A DNA stretch of 35,286 nucleotides from positions 1 to 35,286 of the forward strand of contig NZ_JAFIQY010000064.1 in assembly GCF_022271435.1 (NCBI RefSeq). The letters run 5' to 3'. The notes under the pieces were generated by a model. It did not search any database. It was not told the origin of the DNA and was given only the letters and a program-made list of their open reading frames with translations. Shown here piece by piece: positions 1-8,219 of the stretch. The stretch is from Streptomyces monomycini (GTDB lineage: Bacteria > Actinomycetota > Actinomycetes > Streptomycetales > Streptomycetaceae). Position 1 is the stretch's first letter, and every line of letters begins with the position of its first letter. A program made the translations under genes and the position numbers.

Positions 1-65
1 TAAGCCTTTCAGCGCCGATGGTACTGCAGGGGGGACCCTGTGGGAGAGTAGGACGCCGCCGAACA
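1..65 (+). rRNA. rrf: 5S ribosomal RNA, 3' part only
   Basis: The first 65 bases match the 3' half of an actinobacterial 5S rRNA, including the GATGGTACTGC segment, the GGGGGGACCCTGTGGGAGAG segment and the closing GGACGCCGCCGAAC that pairs with the missing 5' end. The rest of the molecule, and presumably the 16S and 23S genes, lie upstream of the window. The exact mature 3' end within 61-67 is inferred. A strong terminator follows within about ten bases. Confidence 0.93.
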
Positions 66-72
66 ATTTTTC

Positions 73-117
73 AGCTCCGGTCCCTGAACCTTCTGGTTCA
101 GGGACCGGAGCTTTTTT
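73..117 (+). terminator. Rho-independent terminator of the rRNA operon
   Basis: A perfect 18-bp stem (73-90 with 95-112) closes on a four-base TTCT loop and is followed by a run of T. This is a textbook intrinsic terminator directly behind 5S rRNA. Confidence 0.93.
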
Positions 118-163
118 GCGTTCCGGGCTTTCCTGCGTACGGAGTGCCTGCCCGCCATAGCTT

Positions 164-195
164 CAATGCCCCGCACCACACGGTGCGGGGCATTG
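164..195. terminator. Perfect 14-bp hairpin downstream of the rRNA operon
   Basis: Arms 164-177 and 182-195 are perfect complements around the loop ACAC. There is no T-run, so it is a T-less backup terminator or an insulator between the rRNA operon and the converging minus-strand operon. Such paired hairpins behind rRNA operons are plausible; the function is inferred. Confidence 0.6.
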
Positions 196-515
196 TGCGT
201 TGTATGAGATACGGCCGTGGCAGCTGCCTTGTCTCGCTCTAGAAGCATCTGGCTGCGGTTGGTGTGCGGGCCCCAAGCAGGCGTATGGTGCAGACGACCC
301 GTGCTGTGGCCGCGCTGCCCTGGACCGCGTATTCGTACTCACGTATATCCGTCGCTCCGTACCGCGAGCAGCCTGCGTCCAGCGGCTGCCGACTCCGGAC
401 CGCCGGGCCTGCCGGCTTTCTTCCGGGATATGCGCGTGCCACGTATACAGCTCATACGGCCGGTAAGGGCTTCGGCCAGGAGCCGAAGAAGCCCCTCCCC
501 GAGATCCTCCCCTTC
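196..515. other. Intergenic region without a recognisable gene
   Basis: About 320 bases lie between the rRNA terminators and the end of the minus-strand DUF58 gene. No tRNA cloverleaf and no convincing reading frame was seen. The only structure noted is an imperfect hairpin near the DUF58 stop (467-494). Confidence 0.6.
467..494 (-). terminator. Possible terminator of the MoxR/DUF58 operon
   Basis: GGGCTTCGGC at 467-476 pairs with GCCGAAG..CCC at 482-494, with a three-base bulge. It lies about 20 bases beyond the DUF58 stop codon on the minus strand. It has no U-tract, so the call is tentative. Confidence 0.4.
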
Positions 516-1826
516 CTACAGCCGGCCGGAAGCCTTGAGGGAGAGGTACGCGTCCGCGAGGTCGGGGGCGAGGCGGGCCGGAGTGGAGTCAATGACGGTG
601 ATGCCGTGGCGGCGCAGGCGGTCAGCGCTGCGGCGACGGGCCGCGCGCGTCTGTTCGGCGGCGGCCGCGGCGTACACGGCTTGTGGGGTGTGGCGGGCGG
701 CGGCCATGTCCTCGATACGGGGATCCGCCACCGCGGCGACGATGATCTCGTTGCGCTGGGTGAGGCCGGGGAGGACGGGCAGCAGGCCTTCCTCGACCGG
801 GGCCGTGTCCAGGCCGGTGAACAGGACGATCAGGGCGCGGCGCGGCGTGCTGCGGTGGAGCGCGGCGGCCAGGCCGTGGGCGTCCGCTTCGACGAGTTCG
901 GGTTCGAGGGGCGCGAGGGCGTCGGTGAGGGCGGGCAGGAGGTCTCCCGCCGTGCGGCCTTGGACGGAGGCCCGTACCCGGCGGTCGTAGGCGAGGAGAT
1001 CGACGCGGTCGCCGGCGCGGGATGCCAGGGCGGCAAGCAGCAGTGCCGCGTCCATGGAGGCGTCCAGGCGCGGGGTGTCGCCGACGCGGCCGGCCGAGGT
1101 GCGGCCGGTCTCCAGAGCCAGGAGGATGCGCCGGTCGCGCTCCGGGCGCCAGGTGCGTACCGCGACGGACTGGCGGCGGGCGGTGGCGCGCCAGTCGATG
1201 GAGCGGGTGTCGTCGCCGGGGGTGTAGTCGCGGAGACTGTCGAACTCGGTGCCTTCGCCGCGGGTGAGGATGCTGGTGCGGCCGTCGAGTTCGCGGAGCC
1301 GGGCCAGCTTTCCGGGCAGGTGTTTGCGGCTGGTGAAGGGCGGCAGGGCGCGCACGGTCCAGGGGACGTGGTGGCTGCCCTGGCGGGCCGCGAGGCCGAG
1401 GGGGCCGTAGGAGCGGACCGTGACGCGTACGGCGTGGTGGTCGCCGCGGCGGGTGGGGTGGAGTGTCGTCGTGACGCGGCGGCGCTCGGCCGCGGGGATG
1501 CGCAGGCGGTGGCGGGAAGCCGGGACTTCGGTGCCGGGGGCGAACGAGCTGGGCGGCCAGGCGTCGCGGAGCTGCGCGCGGAGCGGTCGCCGGTCCGGGT
1601 TGGTGATGGCGAGGTGCGTACGAGCTTCCTGGCCGAGCCGAACGGATGTTTCACCGGTTCGGGTGAACTGGAGCTTCCGCACTGGCGCGGCGAGGGCCAG
1701 GTCGCACAAAATTGCTAGCAGCAAGGCGAGTTGGACGGTGAGGATGCCGGTCCAGCTCGGCAGAAGGAGGCCGACGAAGAGAGCTCCGAGGGCGGAGATG
1801 AGGGCGGTGCGTCCGGTCAGGGCCAC
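516..1826 (-). CDS. DUF58 domain-containing protein
   Basis: Last gene of the five-gene minus-strand operon, 436 residues from a GTG start, nine bases after the MoxR stop codon. Two hydrophobic segments occupy roughly residues 7-47, so the protein is membrane anchored with a cytoplasmic body. The DUF58 signature is clear: GEGTEFDSLRDY at 190-201 followed by DTRSIDWRATAR at 206-217. After it comes a von Willebrand A-like fold start, LLALETGRTS (about 235-244), in which the usual metal-binding Asp is Glu. DUF58 proteins are regularly encoded beside MoxR AAA+ ATPases and are thought to act with them in assembling or maturing envelope proteins; no specific substrate can be named from the sequence. 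Family assignment is firm, cellular role is not. Confidence 0.88.
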   Translation of the reverse strand: MALTGRTALISALGALFVGLLLPSWTGILTVQLALLLAILCDLALAAPVRKLQFTRTGETSVRLGQEARTHLAITNPDRRPLRAQLRDAWPPSSFAPGTEVPASRHRLRIPAAERRRVTTTLHPTRRGDHHAVRVTVRSYGPLGLAARQGSHHVPWTVRALPPFTSRKHLPGKLARLRELDGRTSILTRGEGTEFDSLRDYTPGDDTRSIDWRATARRQSVAVRTWRPERDRRILLALETGRTSAGRVGDTPRLDASMDAALLLAALASRAGDRVDLLAYDRRVRASVQGRTAGDLLPALTDALAPLEPELVEADAHGLAAALHRSTPRRALIVLFTGLDTAPVEEGLLPVLPGLTQRNEIIVAAVADPRIEDMAAARHTPQAVYAAAAAEQTRAARRRSADRLRRHGITVIDSTPARLAPDLADAYLSLKASGRL

Positions 1827-1835
1827 GGCTCGGTC

Positions 1836-2781
<946 letters not shown>

Positions 2782-2801
<20 letters not shown>

Positions 2802-4038
2802 GGGGGTCGTGCCTCTCTGGGGACAGGATCGAACGTTCCAGGTGGTCGAGCTGGTCGGCCAAGGTGACCAAGGCCGTGTCGTCGGCGGGCGCGGACCCGA
2901 ACAACACGGAGTGCAGGGTGGTGCCGGTCGTCGCGTCCGACGGCAGGCGCGCGGAGATCGCGGGGAGAAGGATGTCGGGGGTGTGGGCGTGCGTGGGAGA
3001 CACGCCGGCGAGCGGTGCGAGCCGGGCGCGGGTGGCGGCCCGTAGGACGTCGGCGGCACGGTCGCGGGCGCCGGCCCGCTCGTAGAGGCGGGCGTGGCCC
3101 TCAGTCGTCTCGGCGGCGGGGACGGTGACCGGCAGCCGCTCGGGGACGAGGGGGCCGAGCCGGCGGGCCCGCCAGAAGCCCGCGAGGGCGGCGGCGACGA
3201 AGAGCTGGAGCAGTGCCCAGCGCCAGCCGGAGGGGATGAGGTCGAAGAAGCCGCGCCGGCCGTCCTGCGTGGATGAAGGGTCGCTGACGGAGGGGAGGTA
3301 CCAGACCAGATGACGGTGCGAGCCGAGCAGTTGCAGGGCGAGCGAGGCGTTGCCGTGTTCGGCGAGCCGGCGGTTGAGGAAGATGTCCGGGGCGCCGAGG
3401 AGGACGGTGTCGCCGCCGGTCGTGGAGGGCAGGCGCAGCAGGGTGGCGGCGCCGTCGCTCGGGTAGCAGCGGTCGGCGCTGCGGACGGATGTCGAGTAGC
3501 GCAGACCGCCGAGTTCGGCGTCTCCCGCGGCCCGGGCGGCGGGCAGCGAACAGCCCGGGGACAGCGGCTTCACGTCGGTGGGCGTCCCGGCCTCGGTCCT
3601 CGGCGCGAAGACGTCCAGGGCGGCCGGGCCCGGCGTGAGCAGGACGGTGCGTCCTGCCCTGCGGCCGGTGGCCTGGTGGAGGGTGTCCAGCTGGCGGCGG
3701 GTCAGCAGGTTCGGGTCGGTGACCAGGACCGTGGTGTCCGGACCGGCTGCGGCGGCTGCTTCCTCGGTGGTGGTCACGACGCGGGTGTCGACGCCGTGGT
3801 CGGCGAGGAGTGCGGCGACGGCGCCGCTGCCGTAGCGGTCCACCGACCGGGGGTCGAGACGTCCGTGCTGGTCCCCGGACCGCAGCAGCGCCAGGCCGGC
3901 GCCGCCCAGGAGGAGGACGAGGAGACCGGCGAGCAGTCCCCGCGAGCGGGTCCACAGACGGCGCGTGGTCGGCGCGAGCGAGGTGGTTCCGGGCGCAGTG
4001 GTTTCGGGCGAGCTGGTTCCGGGCGTGGGGGCGCTCAT
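2782..4038 (-). CDS. DUF4350 domain-containing membrane protein
   Basis: 418 residues from ATG at 4038, which shares an ATGA overlap with the DUF4129 stop. A Thr/Pro/Ser-rich cytoplasmic tail (1-30) precedes a first membrane helix (about 34-52). An extracytoplasmic domain follows with the DUF4350 pattern (LDPRSVDRYGSGAVAALLAD and later VLVTDPNLLTRRQLDTL), and a second helix sits near GWRWALLQLFVAAALAGFW, followed by a cytoplasmic C-terminal helical region. The DUF4350 fold resembles the periplasmic part of GldG-like transporters, but here it travels with MoxR and DUF58. Biochemical role unknown; membership in a membrane-associated MoxR complex is inferred from gene order and overlaps. Confidence 0.85.
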
Positions 4039-4730
4039 GTGCGGCTCCCGTGGGGAACGGCGGCCAGCTGGGGTTTGCTGTGCCGCAGGTCGGTGTCCAG
4101 GGTGCTCAGAACGGCGTACTCCTGTGCGGTGCCCGGGCGGCCGCCGTACGTGACGTCGTCGAAGGTACGGGCGGCGGCGTGCAGGCGCTCGGAGTGGGCG
4201 GGCAGGACCCGGCCCGCCTCCGACGCGGCCTCGTCGGCGGTACGGCCGGGGCCCGGGGTGAGCAGAGTGCGTTCCTCCAGGGCGAGGACGATGGCCCGCA
4301 TCCGTTCCTGGACGGCTTCGGTCCATCGGCTGCCGGCCGCGTGCCGTTCTGCGGCGGCACGGTGTTCCGCGGCCGTACGGGGGCGCTCCCCGAAGAGCGC
4401 GCCGCCCCCCGAGGTGGGGGTGCGGCGCAGGGCGCCCAGCCGGAGCCGGAGGGCGACGGCGAGCAGCAGTATGACGAGGACGACGGCGAGGAGGCCGGTC
4501 CAGCCGCCCGGCGTGGCCCCGGCGGCGGCTTCGAACAGGTCACCGATGCGGTCCCAGAACCAGTCCAGAGCGCGCTGGAGCAGGTTCGGATCGTTCTGGT
4601 GGTACCGCGGATCGGTGAGTTCGCGTTCGGCCGCCTCACGGGCCGGCACCCGCGGAATGCGCACCGGTCCGTCGTCTCCGGAGCCCGGCATCAGCTGCGC
4701 GAGCACACCAGTCCTCCCCGCCCCCGTCAC
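4035..4730 (-). CDS. DUF4129 domain-containing protein
   Basis: 231 residues from GTG at 4730, preceded by GGGAAG eight bases upstream and starting four bases after the previous gene's stop. The N-terminal region contains the family's EAAERELTDPRYHQNDPNLL stretch (about residues 32-51) leading into a WFWDRIGDL amphipathic segment. A single membrane helix lies near 77-97. The cytoplasmic C-terminal domain, residues 130-220, is the DUF4129 domain, with helices around RWTEAVQERMRAIVLALEER and TFDDVTYGGRPGT. DUF4129 proteins commonly occur beside MoxR, DUF58 and transglutaminase-like genes. Function unknown. A G5/C5 palindrome lies inside the gene (4399-4428) and encodes the linker TPTSGGGALFG. 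Confidence 0.85.
   Translation of the reverse strand: MTGAGRTGVLAQLMPGSGDDGPVRIPRVPAREAAERELTDPRYHQNDPNLLQRALDWFWDRIGDLFEAAAGATPGGWTGLLAVVLVILLLAVALRLRLGALRRTPTSGGGALFGERPRTAAEHRAAAERHAAGSRWTEAVQERMRAIVLALEERTLLTPGPGRTADEAASEAGRVLPAHSERLHAAARTFDDVTYGGRPGTAQEYAVLSTLDTDLRHSKPQLAAVPHGSRT
4399..4428. repeat. G5/C5 palindrome inside the DUF4129 gene
   Basis: GCGCCGCCCCCC (4399-4410) and GGGGGTGCGGCGC (4416-4428) form an almost perfect inverted repeat around GAGGT. It closely resembles the G-tract/C-tract palindrome upstream of secA (18565-18596) and looks like a dispersed Streptomyces palindromic element that has entered a coding region in frame, in the linker after the membrane helix. Confidence 0.55.
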
Positions 4731-4734
4731 CGCA

Positions 4735-6201
4735 TCAGCTTCCCGGAGTGCTGCCGGCCGTGCCCTGGCCGGTGCTGTCCGGCCCGGGGCCGGGCTGGCC
4801 GGGTGCCTGCGGGCCGGGCGCGTCCGTGCCGTAACCGGGGAGGCCGGCGGCGCGGGCGAGTTCGAGGTCGAGGGCCTCGCGGCGGATCCGCTGGTCCATG
4901 TAGAGGAGCGAGGTGACGCCCGCGCTGATGGGGTAGGTGACCGCGGACGTGATCACGGTGCCGACGGCCAGCACGATCAGGAACGTCCAGCCGGTGTCGC
5001 CGTTGCCCTCGGTCCAGCCAGTGAAGCTCTCACCGCCGAGGAGGACGGCGACGATGGTGGCCGGCACCTGCACGATCATCTGCACGACGGCTATCAGCAG
5101 ATGCGTGAGGAGCTGGACACCCAGGATCCGCCACCACGCGCCGCGCACCAGCTTGGCGGAGCGCCGCATCGAGGCGATGACACCCTGCTTCTCCAGCATC
5201 AGCGCCGGGGCGGCGAGGCTGAAGCGGACCCACAGCCAGATGCTCACGACGACGGCGCCCACACCGCCGAGCACGAGGAGGGGCAGACCGGCCGCGGGCT
5301 GGCCCACGGCCGAGACGACGATGCCGGGCACCATGCCCACGAGGATGACGGCCGAGACCATGAGGGGCAGCAGGAGCAGCAGACCGAGCAGCCGCGGCAG
5401 CCGGCCGCGGGCGTCCCGCCAGGCCTCGCCGGCCGTCACCGAGCGTCCCAGCACGGCCCGGCTGACGACGATGGTGAGCATCGCGGTGACGACGATCGTG
5501 CTCAGCAGCCCGATCACCGAGGTGATGGCACCGCCCGCGAGGGTGGATCCGACGGCGTCCAGTGCTTCGCTGAGGGTGGCGTCGGGATTGTTCTCCAGCG
5601 CGGACAGGTCCTGGGCATTGCGGAACAAGAACCCGTTGACGAGCGTGTTCGCGGTCTGCGTGATGACCGCGACGACCAGGGAGATCCCCAGGACGGTGCG
5701 CCAGTGGGCGCGCATGGTGGACACCGCGCCGTCGAGGATCTCGCCGACGCCGAGCGGGCGGAGCGGGATCACCCCCGGCTTGGCCGCGGGGGGCGGGGCC
5801 CAGGCGGCGCCCCAGCCAGGCTGCCCTCCCCACCCGGGTTGTCCTCCCCACCCGGGCTGACCGCCCCGGCCGGGCTGCTGTCCGCCCCAGCCGCCGTGAC
5901 CGCCCTGCGGGCCGGGAGGCCCGGCCTGCCCGCCGCGGCCGGAGCCGCCGGTGGGCGCGGACCACTGACCGGCGGGAGGCTGCTCCTTGGACCACTGCGG
6001 AGGGACCGTGGAACCGCCGGCCGGTGCGGCGTCGGACGGGACCGCAGGTTCGGTGGGGCCCGGCGCACCGGCAGTACCGGCAGCGTCGGCGGGAGCGTTC
6101 GAGCCGGTGGGTTCCGCGGCGCCGGGCTGGTCCTGCGCGGCGCGGTCCGGCTCGTCGGAAGGGGAGGATCCGGGCGAGGCCCAGCCCGGAGAGTTGTTCA
6201 T
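4735..6201 (-). CDS. Multi-pass membrane protein, glycerophosphoryl diester phosphodiesterase membrane-domain family
   Basis: First gene of the operon, 488 residues. The first 140 residues are a Pro/Gly/Gln/Trp-rich disordered tail with three tandem GGQPGW units (DNA 18-bp repeats near 5824-5860). The body starts with the family signature IPLRPLGVGEILDGAVSTMR and contains about six to eight hydrophobic helices (for example SLVVAVITQTANTLVNGFLF and LPLLVLGGVGAVVVSIWLWV). The C terminus has the conserved YMDQRIRREALDLELARAA motif, then another Pro/Gly-rich tail. This family shares the membrane domain of bacterial GDPD enzymes but has no catalytic phosphodiesterase domain, so an enzymatic role is not implied. 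Its place ahead of DUF4129/DUF4350/MoxR/DUF58 suggests a shared membrane complex. Confidence 0.85.
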   Translation of the reverse strand: MNNSPGWASPGSSPSDEPDRAAQDQPGAAEPTGSNAPADAAGTAGAPGPTEPAVPSDAAPAGGSTVPPQWSKEQPPAGQWSAPTGGSGRGGQAGPPGPQGGHGGWGGQQPGRGGQPGWGGQPGWGGQPGWGAAWAPPPAAKPGVIPLRPLGVGEILDGAVSTMRAHWRTVLGISLVVAVITQTANTLVNGFLFRNAQDLSALENNPDATLSEALDAVGSTLAGGAITSVIGLLSTIVVTAMLTIVVSRAVLGRSVTAGEAWRDARGRLPRLLGLLLLLPLMVSAVILVGMVPGIVVSAVGQPAAGLPLLVLGGVGAVVVSIWLWVRFSLAAPALMLEKQGVIASMRRSAKLVRGAWWRILGVQLLTHLLIAVVQMIVQVPATIVAVLLGGESFTGWTEGNGDTGWTFLIVLAVGTVITSAVTYPISAGVTSLLYMDQRIRREALDLELARAAGLPGYGTDAPGPQAPGQPGPGPDSTGQGTAGSTPGS

Positions 6202-6371
6202 CGTCGCTCCTTCATGCTTCCCGCCCGTTCGAACGGCCGGTGTGCGGCGTCCGCAGTGCCTGTCATCGTGTCATGGCGCGGGGCCCCGCGTCCCCGGGCC
6301 CTTGTCCGGGGGAGCGCCCTTGCACGGGGGAGCCCTTCTGCTCCGGCCGGTGTCGGCGGCAGACTGGGCGG
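6202..6371. promoter_or_regulatory. Divergent promoter region between the membrane-protein operon and mtnA
   Basis: A 170-base space separates two divergently transcribed units, so it should hold both promoters. It contains a perfect 14-bp palindrome, CGCGGGGCCCCGCG at 6277-6290. No -35/-10 pair could be picked with confidence. Confidence 0.45.
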
Positions 6372-7544
6372 ATGGCCGATCGCTACGAGAAGTCCGAGGC
6401 GGGCGCCGACGCTCCCGTGGTTCCGTCACTGCGTTGGGAGGAGCTACCCGAGGGGCCCGTACTGGTTCTCCTCGATCAGACACGGCTGCCGTCCGAAGAA
6501 GTCGAGCTGGTGTGCACGGACGTACCGGCTCTGGTGCAGGCGATTCGAACGCTGGCGGTGCGCGGCGCTCCGCTGCTGGGCATCGCCGGGGCGTACGGAG
6601 TCGCCCTGGCCGCCTCGCGGGGGTTCGACGTGGCCGACGCCGCCGACACTCTGGCGCACGCGCGCCCGACGGCGGTCAACCTCGAATACGGCGTCCGGAG
6701 GGCGGCCGGCGCCTACCGCGACGCGGTCGAGGGCGGAGCGGACCGTGACGGGGCCGCCGCCGCGGCGCTGGCCGAGGCCCGCGCCGTCCACGCGGAGGAC
6801 GCCGAGGCCAGCTCCCGGATGGCCGCGCACGGGCTGGCGCTGCTGGGCGAACTGGTCCCCGGCGGCGGGCACCGCATACTCACCCACTGCAACACCGGGG
6901 CGCTGGTCTCCGGGGGCGAGGGCACCGCCCTGGCGGTGGCGCTGGCAGCCCACCGGGCCGGTGAGCTGCGGCGGCTGTGGGTCGACGAGACGCGGCCGCT
7001 GCTGCAGGGCGCGCGGCTGACCGCGTACGAGGCGGCGCGTACGGGCATGCCGTACACGGTGCTCGCGGACGGGGCGGCCGGGTCGCTCTTCGCGGCGGGC
7101 GAGGTGGACGCCGTACTGATCGGTGCCGACCGGATCACCGCGGACGGTTCGGTCGCCAACAAGGTGGGCAGCTACCCGCTGGCCGTGCTGGCCCGGTACC
7201 ACCACGTGCCGTTCGTGGTGGTGGCGCCGACCAGCACGGTGGACCTGGACACGGCGGAGGGCGCGCTCATAGAGGTGGAGCAGCGGCCCGGGCACGAGGT
7301 GACGGAAATCGCGGTCCCCTTCGTGCCCGGCGCCGGGACGGAGGCCGGCACCGGGGTGCCGGTGGCTCCGCTGGGCGCGCTGGCCTACAACCCCGCCTTC
7401 GACGTGACGCCGGCCGAGCTGGTGACGGCCATAGTCACCGAGAACGGAGTGGTCTCACCGGTCACTCCGGGCGGCCTCGCGGAGCTGTGTTCCACATCAC
7501 GATGGGGTAAGTCACGATCAGGTAATGGGATGATGGCCGAATGA
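6372..7544 (+). CDS. mtnA: S-methyl-5-thioribose-1-phosphate isomerase
   Basis: Converts S-methyl-5-thioribose-1-phosphate to the ribulose form in the methionine salvage pathway, in the cytoplasm. The 390-residue product has all the family landmarks: RGAPLLGIAGAYG (64-76), the catalytic-cysteine motif THCNTG (Cys173), ETRPLLQGARLTAYE (206-220), the catalytic Asp in GADRITADGSVANKVGSY (Asp253) and NPAFDVTPAELVTAIVTENG near the C terminus. The start is ATG 6372; longer in-phase starts to the left would add an arginine-rich stretch that does not fit the family. The gene ends in an ATGA overlap with mtrA, so the two are probably co-translated. The last 16 residues are encoded by a direct repeat (7497-7525) that may be a regulatory site of mtrA. 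No other salvage gene is nearby. Confidence 0.95.
   Translation: MADRYEKSEAGADAPVVPSLRWEELPEGPVLVLLDQTRLPSEEVELVCTDVPALVQAIRTLAVRGAPLLGIAGAYGVALAASRGFDVADAADTLAHARPTAVNLEYGVRRAAGAYRDAVEGGADRDGAAAAALAEARAVHAEDAEASSRMAAHGLALLGELVPGGGHRILTHCNTGALVSGGEGTALAVALAAHRAGELRRLWVDETRPLLQGARLTAYEAARTGMPYTVLADGAAGSLFAAGEVDAVLIGADRITADGSVANKVGSYPLAVLARYHHVPFVVVAPTSTVDLDTAEGALIEVEQRPGHEVTEIAVPFVPGAGTEAGTGVPVAPLGALAYNPAFDVTPAELVTAIVTENGVVSPVTPGGLAELCSTSRWGKSRSGNGMMAE
7497..7525 (+). promoter_or_regulatory. 15-bp-period direct repeat upstream of mtrA, candidate MtrA site
   Basis: TCACGATGGGGTAA (7497-7510) and TCACGATCAGGTAA (7512-7525) match at 12 of 14 positions and begin exactly 15 bases apart, 16 bases before the mtrA ATG. 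MtrA-type regulators bind direct repeats containing GTCAC or GTAAC-like elements, so autoregulation is a reasonable inference. The repeat also encodes the mtnA C-terminal tail. Confidence 0.4.
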
Positions 7545-8218
7545 AGGGACGCGTCCTGGTCGTCGACGACGACACCGCACTGGCAGAGATGCTCGGCATC
7601 GTGCTGCGCGGCGAAGGCTTTGAACCGTCGTTCGTCTCGGACGGGGACAAGGCGCTCGCCGCCTTCCGGGAGACCAAGCCGGACCTCGTGCTGCTCGACC
7701 TCATGCTGCCCGGGAGGGACGGCATAGAGGTGTGCCGGCTCATCCGTGCCGAGTCCGGTGTACCGATCGTCATGCTGACCGCGAAGAGTGACACGGTCGA
7801 CGTGGTGGTCGGCCTGGAGTCGGGGGCGGACGACTACATCGTCAAGCCGTTCAAGCCCAAGGAGCTGGTGGCCCGCATCCGGGCACGGCTGCGCCGTTCG
7901 GAGGAGCCGGCGCCCGAGCAGCTGGCCATCGGTGACCTGGTCATCGACGTGGCCGGGCACTCGGTCAAGCGCAGCGGCCAGTCGATAGCGCTGACGCCGC
8001 TGGAGTTCGACCTGCTGGTGGCGCTGGCCCGTAAGCCGTGGCAGGTGTTCACGCGGGAGGTGCTGCTGGAGCAGGTCTGGGGCTACCGGCACGCCGCGGA
8101 CACCCGGCTGGTCAACGTGCACGTGCAGCGGCTGCGCTCCAAGGTCGAGAAGGACCCGGAGCGCCCGGAGATCGTGGTGACCGTGCGCGGCGTCGGCTAC
8201 AAGGCCGGGCCCAGCTGA
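7541..8218 (+). CDS. mtrA: MtrA, OmpR/PhoB-family response regulator
   Basis: Partner of the MtrB kinase; in Actinobacteria it controls cell division, envelope, osmotic-stress and (in Streptomyces) development and antibiotic genes. The 225 residues split into a receiver domain (about 3-115) and a winged-helix DNA-binding domain (about 128-223). Acidic pocket residues are Asp9-Asp10-Asp11, the phosphoacceptor is Asp53 in LLDLMLPG, the switch Thr is Thr80 and the conserved Lys is Lys102. The wing and recognition helix region contains TRLVNVHVQRLRSKVEKDP and VRGVGYKAG. The ATG start overlaps the mtnA stop (ATGA). mtrB starts one base after the mtrA stop. Gene order mtrA-mtrB-lpqB is diagnostic. 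Confidence 0.97.
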   Translation: MKGRVLVVDDDTALAEMLGIVLRGEGFEPSFVSDGDKALAAFRETKPDLVLLDLMLPGRDGIEVCRLIRAESGVPIVMLTAKSDTVDVVVGLESGADDYIVKPFKPKELVARIRARLRRSEEPAPEQLAIGDLVIDVAGHSVKRSGQSIALTPLEFDLLVALARKPWQVFTREVLLEQVWGYRHAADTRLVNVHVQRLRSKVEKDPERPEIVVTVRGVGYKAGPS

Positions 8219-8219
8219 C

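Noticed and set aside
3310..7020. Very long plus-strand open phase opposite the DUF4350/DUF4129 operon and into mtnA
   Set aside because: Its translation is Gly/Arg/Ala-rich without motifs and lies antisense to, or in another phase of, genes with clear family signatures; typical of high-GC shadows.
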